This document shows positions 18,630 to 22,317 of a DNA stretch of 48,543 nt, piece by piece (positions within the stretch are counted from its first letter, which is position 1; each line of letters begins with the position of its first letter). The notes beneath the pieces are model-generated. The model saw only the letters and a list, made by a program, of their open reading frames with translations. It was not told the DNA's origin and did no database searches. The position numbers and the translations under genes are program-made. The stretch comes from Betaproteobacteria bacterium (GTDB lineage Bacteria > Pseudomonadota > Gammaproteobacteria > Burkholderiales > Usitatibacteraceae). The stretch is from the NCBI GenBank assembly GCA_016790765.1, contig JAEUMZ010000170.1, forward strand, positions 1-48,543, read 5' to 3'.

Positions 18630-18812
18630 ATGAAAACTTTCAATCCGATCATCAACCGCCTGGTGCAAAAAGCCTCCAAGCCACGTAACCACGTCTGGCT
18701 GGCACTGAAGCTCCGGCAGGGCGGTGCGGGGGTCCACGTGAAATCGCGCGGCGCATTGCGGCGCGCGGAGCACATGGCGCTGCAACGCTCGATTGACGAA
18801 CGCGAGTTCTGA
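18630..18812 (+). CDS. 60-aa basic protein of unknown function downstream of rtcB
   Basis: 60 residues, rich in Lys/Arg/His (MKTFNPIINRLVQKASKPRN, HVKSRGALRRAEHMALQRSI). No transmembrane segment or signal peptide. The start has a GGGAGAG site 6 bases upstream. With 82 bases to rtcB and no terminator between, it is probably cotranscribed. The charge suggests nucleic-acid binding; this is inference. I do not recognise the family. Confidence 0.6.
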   Translation: MKTFNPIINRLVQKASKPRNHVWLALKLRQGGAGVHVKSRGALRRAEHMALQRSIDEREF

Positions 18813-18829
18813 ACCCGGGATGGGCGGAT

Positions 18830-18853
18830 GGGCCGGAAGCAAGTAGCCGGCCC
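18830..18853. terminator. Hairpin between convergent rtcB operon and Xre gene
   Basis: GGGCCGG-N10-CCGGCCC, a perfect 7-bp GC stem in the 53-bp convergent gap. No T tract on either side, so its efficiency as a terminator is uncertain. Confidence 0.45.
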
Positions 18854-18865
18854 GTCACCCGTCTT

Positions 18866-19159
18866 TCAGGTGACGGCAAAGAGTTCGCCGATGCCGCAGT
18901 CGAAGACTGTCATCAGGCCCTCGATGACTTCCTTGTTGAGGTGCTTGGCAGTGCCGTCGACGACGCGGATGAGCTGCGGCAGTGAAATTGCCACGCCGAT
19001 GGCAGCGAGTTGGCGTTGCAGGGCGCTCACCGAGCGCACGCCGCGGTCGGCCATCACCACGCGGGTGCGCAGCACGAGTTGACGGATGGGCGCAGGCGCC
19101 GAGCGGCGCGAGCGTGGCGAGGCACCGGACTTGGTGCGGTTGGACAAGGTCTTGGACAT
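18866..19159 (-). CDS. Small Xre/Cro-CI type DNA-binding regulator
   Basis: 97 residues. A basic N-terminal tail (about 1-28, SNRTKSGASPRSRRS) precedes a helix-turn-helix of the Cro/CI class: RTRVVMADRGVRSVSALQRQLAAIGVAISLPQLIRVVDGTAKHLNKEVIEGLMTVFDCGIGELF, whose last helix has the 'L..IF.C...DLF' form common in short phage-like repressors. Start ATG at 19159 follows GAGGAT. It is transcribed divergently from the tRNA-array promoter and convergently with rtcB, so it is the natural candidate to control the array and perhaps rtcB. Confidence 0.75.
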   Translation of the reverse strand: MSKTLSNRTKSGASPRSRRSAPAPIRQLVLRTRVVMADRGVRSVSALQRQLAAIGVAISLPQLIRVVDGTAKHLNKEVIEGLMTVFDCGIGELFAVT

Positions 19160-19254
19160 GAATCGATCCTCACAAAATCGATGGCGACATTCTCTCATGA
19201 CAGCCTTAAAATGAAAAGAAAACATGTAATACACAAAAATATTTCATAAAACGA

Positions 19255-19283
19255 TTGACATTGCCGAATGGACTCGATACAGT
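19255..19283 (+). promoter_or_regulatory. Strong sigma-70 promoter heading the tRNA array
   Basis: TTGACA (19255-19260) and TACAGT (19278-19283) with a 17-bp spacer, at the edge of an AT-rich block (about 19205-19255) that is out of character with the surrounding GC-rich DNA. Expected start near 19290. The AT-rich block also separates the promoter from the divergent Xre gene and is where an operator would lie. Confidence 0.7.
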
Positions 19284-19313
19284 GGCGCCCACTCGACGTA
19301 AAGAGCCATGACA

Positions 19314-19332
19314 GCGTGGCCCGAAGCCACGC
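19314..19332 (+). ncRNA. Leader hairpin of the array transcript
   Basis: GCGTGGC-CCGAA-GCCACGC, a 7-bp stem with a 5-nt loop about 25 nt into the predicted transcript. It may stabilise the 5' end or be part of a regulatory leader; the role is unknown. Confidence 0.4.
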
Positions 19333-19384
19333 GAGCAAAACCGAAGTACCGAAACTCAACCCAGCGAACGCAGGAAAGACCAAC

Positions 19385-19570
19385 GTGAAACGCAGCACCC
19401 GACCCATGACGACCTTTGCCATGCCCTGGACCAATGTCCAGTGCCAGGGCTCCTGCGCCGCCATGGCGATGTCGCCGGCGTTTGCGTTGGCCCATGAGCG
19501 GTCCAGCACGCGTGATGCGCTCGTGGGTTATGGCGATCTGCAGCAACCATCCGGGAGGTGGATGACCTAG
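19385..19570 (+). CDS. Possible 61-aa ORF in the array leader
   Basis: GTG start with AGGAAAG upstream, giving a 61-residue product (MKRSTRPMTTFAMPWTNVQC and on) with cysteines and no recognised domain. The region ends in a strong terminator at 19595. It may be coding, or just part of a promoter-leader-terminator small RNA; composition does not decide. An internal ATG at 19406 is an alternative start. Confidence 0.35.
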   Translation: MKRSTRPMTTFAMPWTNVQCQGSCAAMAMSPAFALAHERSSTRDALVGYGDLQQPSGRWMT

Positions 19571-19594
19571 TCATCGACCCAGGGACTCAATCCC

Positions 19595-19636
19595 AAAGCC
19601 CGGATGCTCGAAAGACATCCGGGCTTTTTGTTTTTT
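19595..19636 (+). terminator. Strong intrinsic terminator inside the array transcription unit
   Basis: AAGCCCGGATG and CATCCGGGCTT form an 11-bp stem followed by TTTGTTTTTT. It ends 17 bases before the next start codon, the same layout as the hairpin before rtcB. Either it ends a small RNA or array expression needs antitermination or an internal promoter. Confidence 0.85.
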
Positions 19637-19653
19637 GGACCACAGGAACCAAC

Positions 19654-19857
19654 ATGACGTCGAATCAATCGCCGCTTTTGAAGCGGCTCGAAAGCCGGAT
19701 CACCGCCGCAAAAAGCGTAGGCCTGATCTGGAAGAAGGAACGCGGATTCCGCTACGACCCGACGCGTTGGGAAAACCTCCCGGCCCCGCTGTCGAACCGG
19801 CTTGCGCGAGTTGTGGAAACCGCACGTCAGGTGCAGCGCGAGCGCGCGTTTTCCTAA
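19654..19857 (+). CDS. 67-aa protein directly abutting tRNA-Tyr
   Basis: 67 residues (MTSNQSPLLKRLESRITAAK ... ENLPAPLSNRLARVVETARQ), basic and helical, no signal peptide, family not recognised. AGGAAC ribosome site. The TAA stop occupies 19855-19857 and tRNA-Tyr begins at 19858, so the mRNA and tRNA share a transcript and RNase P would cut exactly after the stop codon. Its role in an RNA-repair locus is only a guess. Confidence 0.55.
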   Translation: MTSNQSPLLKRLESRITAAKSVGLIWKKERGFRYDPTRWENLPAPLSNRLARVVETARQVQRERAFS

Positions 19858-19944
19858 GGACGGTTGGCCGAGTGGTTGAAGGCGCCCGCCTGTAAAGCGG
19901 GATCCGCGAGGACACCGGTGGTTCGAATCCATCACCGTCCACCA
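19858..19944 (+). tRNA. tRNA-Tyr(GTA)
   Basis: Acceptor GGACGGT/ACCGTCC, anticodon stem CCCGC/GCGGG with loop CTGTAAA, long variable arm as expected for class II, T-arm GGTGG-TTCGAAT-CCATC, CCA encoded. First gene of the array. No structural defect seen. Confidence 0.95.
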
Positions 19945-19945
19945 T

Positions 19946-20023
19946 GCCCCGCTGGCGGAATCCGGCAGACGCGCTGGTCTCAGAAACCAGTTTTTCCCGG
20001 TTCGAGTCCGGGGTGGGGTACCA
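19946..20023 (+). tRNA. tRNA-Leu(CAG) without the long variable arm
   Basis: Acceptor GCCCCGC/GTGGGGT (two G-U pairs), anticodon stem CTGGT/ACCAG with loop CTCAGAA, T-arm CCCGG-TTCGAGT-CCGGG, A73 and CCA. The variable region is only five T residues, whereas bacterial Leu tRNAs are class II with a variable arm of over ten bases. D-arm is Leu-like. Starts one base after tRNA-Tyr CCA. Confidence 0.85.
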
Positions 20024-20061
20024 GTTTCATCGCTCCGGCATGGCGACCGGATTCAAGCGAA

Positions 20062-20077
20062 TGTTCTTTGACAATTT
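20062..20077 (+). promoter_or_regulatory. boxA-like antitermination site
   Basis: TGTTCTTTGACAATTT closely matches the rrn boxA core (TGCTCTTTAACAATTT in E. coli). In rRNA operons boxA recruits NusB/S10 to prevent premature termination. Here it lies in the 70-bp gap between tRNA-Leu and tRNA-Glu, suggesting antiterminated transcription of the array. Confidence 0.6.
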
Positions 20078-20093
20078 GGATGTGGCAAACAGT

Positions 20094-20169
20094 GTTCCCG
20101 TCGTCTAGGCGGTCAGGACTCCTCTCTTTCAAGGAGGTAACGCCGGTTCGAACCCGGCCGGGAATGCCA
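20094..20169 (+). tRNA. tRNA-Glu(TTC)
   Basis: Acceptor GTTCCCG/CGGGAAT, anticodon stem CCTCT/GGAGG with loop CTTTCAA, T-arm GCCGG-TTCGAAC-CCGGC, G73 and CCA. Complete cloverleaf. Confidence 0.93.
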
Positions 20170-20177
20170 AACAACTT

Positions 20178-20253
20178 GGGGGTGTGGTCCAACGGGACGG
20201 GCACCTGCCTTGCAAGCAGGAACATGCGGGTTCGAGTCCCGCCATCTCCACCA
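20178..20253 (+). tRNA. tRNA-Ala(TGC)
   Basis: Acceptor GGGGGTG/CATCTCC includes G3-U70, the alanine identity pair. Anticodon stem CCTGC/GCAGG with loop CTTGCAA; T-arm GCGGG-TTCGAGT-CCCGC; A73 and CCA. The D-arm (GGTCCAACGGGACGGGC) is unlike usual chromosomal tRNA-Ala. Confidence 0.88.
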
Positions 20254-20261
20254 AGAATCCT

Positions 20262-20336
20262 CTCGCTTTAGCGTAGCGGCAACGCGCCCGGTTTGGGACC
20301 GGGACCACGCTGGTTCGAATCCAGCAGGCGAGACCA
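20262..20336 (+). tRNA. tRNA-Pro(TGG)
   Basis: Acceptor CTCGCTT/AGGCGAG, anticodon stem CCCGG/CCGGG with loop TTTGGGA, T-arm GCTGG-TTCGAAT-CCAGC, A73 and CCA. Complete. Confidence 0.92.
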
Positions 20337-20413
20337 GTAAATGCTGTCGCAAAGATTCAATCGCGATAGTGCGTTGGGTGCGGGCTCGTTGCCCGCACCG
20401 TGAACGCCAGAAT

Positions 20414-20567
20414 ATCCCCGTAACTCAATGGATCAGAGTGCGTGATTACGAATCACGAAGTTGAAGGATGAGGGTGGACACAAGACAGTCCCTGCGGACT
20501 GTTTTGTGCCTGCCGAATCCGAGCGCCTTGCAGGGCGCGAGGTGGAAGAGTCCTTCCGGGGGTGCCA
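20414..20567 (+). tRNA. tRNA-Arg(ACG) interrupted in the T-loop
   Basis: Acceptor ATCCCCG (20414-20420) pairs with CGGGGGT (20557-20563), then G73 and CCA. D-stem ACTC/GAGT, anticodon stem CGTGA/TCACG with loop TTACGAA, variable AAGTT, T-stem GAAGG (20463-20467) pairs with CCTTC (20552-20556). The loop between the T-stem arms is 84 nt (20468-20551) instead of 7. The insert begins ATGAGGG, holds a 12-bp hairpin with a CTGC loop and a second GC hairpin, and ends before GAGT, the normal 3' half of a T-loop; the TTC half is not seen. All helices being intact argues for an interrupted gene rather than a decayed one. Confidence 0.75.
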
Positions 20568-20641
20568 GTTCAACGCGGGATGCCAGACCGGACCTCACAC
20601 CGGTCTTTCGCCGAGTCGACGGCGAGCGTTGATTCAATTGT

Positions 20642-20717
20642 GGCGCAGTAACTCAGGGGCAAGAGTATCCGCCTGTCTAGCGGAGAGTCGTGGGTTCGAA
20701 TCCCATCTGCGCTGCCA
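20642..20717 (+). tRNA. tRNA-Asp(GTC)
   Basis: Acceptor GGCGCAG/CTGCGCT, anticodon stem TCCGC/GCGGA with loop CTGTCTA, T-arm GTGGG-TTCGAAT-CCCAT, G73 and CCA. Complete. The 74 bases before it (20568-20641) contain no clear feature apart from an ACCGG/CCGGT inverted repeat. Confidence 0.92.
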
Positions 20718-20758
20718 CGTTGCAAAGCCTTTCCAGCTGGTCTGGTGACAGCGCTGGG

Positions 20759-20827
20759 TGAACGAGGGATTTCGAAGAAGCCCCTGCGGGCTTCTTCGCC
20801 TCGTGAACCGGCGGCCTCCGTGCCGCC
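20759..20827 (+). ncRNA. Structured repeat element A in the tRNA array
   Basis: Outer stem ACGAGG/CCTCGT encloses a hairpin (GAAGAAGCCC, loop CTGC, GGGCTTCTTC); after GAACC follows a second hairpin GGCGGC/GCCGCC. The downstream copy B shows paired base changes in all three stems, so the RNA structure is conserved. The layout is also seen in the tRNA-Arg insert. No T tract, so not a simple terminator. Confidence 0.6.
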
Positions 20828-20869
20828 GTGGACTGAAGAACCGGAGAGCCCTGATCGAAACAGGGGAGT

Positions 20870-20938
20870 GAGCAAGGGGTTTCGGAGAAGTCCCTGCGGA
20901 CTTCTCCGCCTTGTGAACCGGCGAGACTCCGGCTCGCC
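20870..20938 (+). ncRNA. Structured repeat element B in the tRNA array
   Basis: Tandem copy of element A, 111 bp downstream. Stems GCAAGG/CCTTGT, GGAGAAGTCC/GGACTTCTCC (loop CTGC) and GGCGAG/CTCGCC. Relative to A the changes are compensatory. Just before it (20850-20865) a CCCTG-ATCGAAA-CAGGG stem-loop has the form of a Ser(CGA) anticodon arm, but no rest of a tRNA-Ser could be built. Confidence 0.6.
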
Positions 20939-20948
20939 GAACGCCAGT

Positions 20949-21022
20949 TGGGGCGTAGCTCAATGGGAGAGCACTCGCCTTTGAAGCGAGGTGTCCTGGT
21001 TCGAGCCCAGGCGCCCCTGCCA
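20949..21022 (+). tRNA. tRNA-Gln(TTG)
   Basis: Acceptor TGGGGCG/CGCCCCT with a T1-T72 mismatch, anticodon stem CTCGC/GCGAG with loop CTTTGAA, T-arm CCTGG-TTCGAGC-CCAGG, G73 and CCA. A weak first pair is usual for bacterial Gln tRNAs. Confidence 0.9.
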
Positions 21023-21027
21023 ACGAA

Positions 21028-21104
21028 TGTCCAGTAGCTCCAATTGGTAGAGCGGCGCCCTGTTACGGCGAGGGATGCGGGTTCGAAGCCTGCCTGGACA
21101 GCCA
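21028..21104 (+). tRNA. tRNA-Asn(GTT)
   Basis: Acceptor TGTCCAG/CTGGACA perfect, anticodon loop CTGTTAC on a stem with four pairs and an outer G-A mismatch, T-arm GCGGG-TTCGAAG-CCTGC, G73 and CCA. Lies 5 bases after tRNA-Gln. Confidence 0.88.
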
Positions 21105-21118
21105 ATTCAGCAAGAAGG

Positions 21119-21221
21119 TGCCGCTTGGCTCAATGGAAGTGCAGCCGGTCGATAACCGGCAGGTTGTTGGTTCATGGTCTTAGCCGGTATCCCCTTGGGA
21201 CGATTCCGACAGCGGCGACCA
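21119..21221 (+). tRNA. tRNA-Ile(GAT) interrupted in the T-loop
   Basis: Acceptor TGCCGCT (21119-21125) pairs with AGCGGCG (21211-21217), then A73 and CCA. Anticodon stem GCCGG/CCGGC with loop TCGATAA, variable AGGTT, T-stem GTTGG (21166-21170) pairs with CCGAC (21206-21210). The T-loop reads TTC, then 28 extra bases (21174-21201), then GATT, so the normal loop TTCGATT is split after position 56. The insert contains a TCCC-CTT-GGGA hairpin. Total 103 nt. Confidence 0.8.
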
Positions 21222-21236
21222 ACCCAGAGTGTTGTT

Positions 21237-21252
21237 GAAAGGAGGTGATCCA
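21237..21252 (+). promoter_or_regulatory. 16-nt perfect complement of the 16S rRNA 3' end
   Basis: GAAAGGAGGTGATCCA is the exact reverse complement of TGGATCACCTCCTTTC, the common proteobacterial 16S 3' terminus with the anti-Shine-Dalgarno. Its last base is the A of the ATG of a 12-codon ORF. It may be an extreme ribosome site or a sequence meant to pair with 16S rRNA. Confidence 0.55.
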
Positions 21253-21290
21253 TGTCTGTTGTTCACCGCACCCAGTGGGTGCAGAAGTAA
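21252..21290 (+). CDS. 12-codon ORF after the 16S complement
   Basis: ATG at 21252 to TAA at 21288-21290 encodes MSVVHRTQWVQK. The Shine-Dalgarno complementarity is exceptional, but the codons for HRTQWV overlap a perfect hairpin, so the sequence may be shaped by RNA structure rather than by coding. Translation unproven. Confidence 0.3.
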   Translation: MSVVHRTQWVQK

Positions 21291-21449
21291 GAAGCACGCG
21301 TTGCAGCAAAACGGCAACTTCGCGGGTTGTGCGCGACTCGCATCACGAAGAATTCGGGTTGCCGCCCCGTCATTGGTGAGAGAGCAATGACGAGGTTCGA
21401 TGATGGGCGGCGGGCGCCCCATGGCGTCCGCCGCTGTCAGAAATCGCAT

Positions 21450-21521
21450 GGAGGTCTTGGTGTAGTGACAGCACATCGCGATGTGACCGCGAGAGCACCG
21501 GTTTGATTCCGGTAGATCACC
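21450..21521 (+). tRNA. tRNA-His(GTG), no encoded CCA
   Basis: Eight-base acceptor GGAGGTCT/AGATCACC with the extra G-1:C73 pair expected for tRNA-His and one A-A mismatch. D-stem GTGT/GCAC, anticodon stem TCGCG/CGCGA with loop ATGTGAC, T-arm ACCGG-TTTGATT-CCGGT. The 3' end reads CGA in place of CCA, so it would depend on CCA-adding enzyme after trimming, or be non-functional. Confidence 0.75.
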
Positions 21522-21533
21522 CGAACAAACGAA

Positions 21534-21609
21534 TGGCCGATAGCTCAGACGGCAGAGCAGTGGATTCTTAATCCAAAGCGCGTCGGTTCGAAACCGACTC
21601 GGCCAACCA
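21534..21609 (+). tRNA. tRNA-Lys(CTT)
   Basis: Acceptor TGGCCGA/TCGGCCA perfect, anticodon loop TTCTTAA on a four-pair stem with an outer mismatch, T-arm GTCGG-TTCGAAA-CCGAC, A73 and CCA. The 218 bp after it (21610-21827) hold no tRNA I can recognise; a GATTCACG/CGTGGATC hairpin lies near 21688-21709. Confidence 0.9.
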
Positions 21610-21827
21610 ATCTCACTCGCTTTCCCGCTGTTGGGGGCGAGGGAGCCAATCGCAGTTCATTTGGATTGCCACATCCATCAAGCATTCGATTCACGCGAAA
21701 TCGTGGATCAGAACCAATTCGTTGCAGAACGCATCGACAGCGGGCGAGGCTCTTGAGTCCTCCCTGGTGCGCCGGTCCTGGGAATCGGAACGGCGTATGC
21801 CGCGGTGCCGGAAGCAGTGAATACCGA

Positions 21828-21902
21828 TGTGAACTAGCTCAAGGGTAGAGCGCGGGCCTCATAAGCCCGAGGTTGGAGGTTCGAGTCCTTCGTTCACAGC
21901 CA
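21828..21902 (+). tRNA. tRNA-Met(CAT)
   Basis: Acceptor TGTGAAC/GTTCACA perfect, anticodon stem CGGGC/GCCCG with loop CTCATAA, T-arm GGAGG-TTCGAGT-CCTTC, G73 and CCA. CAT could also be tRNA-Ile2 if modified by TilS; not decided here. Its CCA overlaps the presumed 5' end of the next tRNA. Confidence 0.85.
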
Positions 21903-21973
21903 ACCATAGCTCAGGCGGTTAGAGCAATCGACTTGTAATCGATTTGTCGCGGGTTCGAATCCCGCTGGAAATG
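21900..21973 (+). tRNA. tRNA-Thr(TGT), defective acceptor stem
   Basis: D-arm TAGCTC...GAGC, anticodon stem ATCGA/TCGAT with loop CTTGTAA, and T-arm GCGGG-TTCGAAT-CCCGC are all sound. The seven 5' bases (CCAACCA) overlap the CCA of tRNA-Met and pair with only three of the 3' bases (TGGAAAT); no CCA follows. Probably a pseudogene or a tRNA needing another 3' end. Confidence 0.6.
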
Positions 21974-22317
21974 TCTTGGATCAGACACCGTAACTGCAGT
22001 ACCCGGGTCCGTCCCGGTGAATGGCCAGCTGCATCGGCCGTTCGCAACAGGCTTCGTGCCAGCGCCCCCGCCGGCGCGGTTGCGCGAGGCGACTTCCGCC
22101 GAGGGAACGCGCGGGATGCGTGGGCAGCCGACGCGCGGTCCGCAACGACCCAACGCGCAAGCGCCATCCCGCTTCCGCCACGCCGGGGCCCGCCGATGTC
22201 CTGGGGACGGACCCACCCAATTCGCGCGCCAGCCGCGCGCAAGACGCGACGCCCCGGCTTGCGGGGGCGCCGTGGACCACGCAGTTCCGCAGGCCAACAA
22301 GAAGAAGAGGAAGCACC
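21974..22317. other. GC-rich non-coding gap between tRNA array and slipin gene
   Basis: 344 bp with no convincing ORF, promoter or RNA. Several short GC hairpins occur, and a purine-rich run (AAGAAGAAGAGGAAG) at the end supplies the slipin ribosome site. Confidence 0.6.

Larger units (their letters stand above)
21222..21449 (+). other. Hairpin-rich stretch between tRNA-Ile and tRNA-His
   Basis: 228 bp with no tRNA I could fold. It holds the 16S-complement sequence and a 12-codon ORF (21237-21290), then perfect stems: GCACCC/GGGTGC (21267-21282), CGGCAAC/GTTGCCG about 40 bases apart (about 21311-21363), CGTCATTG/CAATGACG (about 21368-21392) and a 12-bp GC stem (about 21407-21435). Perhaps a structured RNA; unassigned. 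Confidence 0.45.

Noticed and set aside
20484..20508. CTGC-loop hairpin as an intrinsic terminator
   Set aside because: No T tract; it lies inside the loop joining the two halves of tRNA-Arg and resembles elements A and B.
20414..20567. Group I or group II intron in tRNA-Arg
   Set aside because: The insert is under 100 nt with no P7-like core or domain V, and it is in the T-loop rather than the anticodon loop.
20461..21105. Long minus-strand ORFs across the tRNA array
   Set aside because: They read antisense through the conserved tRNA arms and give the typical artefact peptides; no ribosome sites.
21237..21252. Fragment of an inverted 16S rRNA gene
   Set aside because: Identity with the 16S tail stops at 16 nt; flanking bases do not match helix 45 or the spacer.
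19858..21973. CRISPR array
   Set aside because: Repeated elements are tRNAs and hairpins of unequal spacing; no constant repeat-spacer period.
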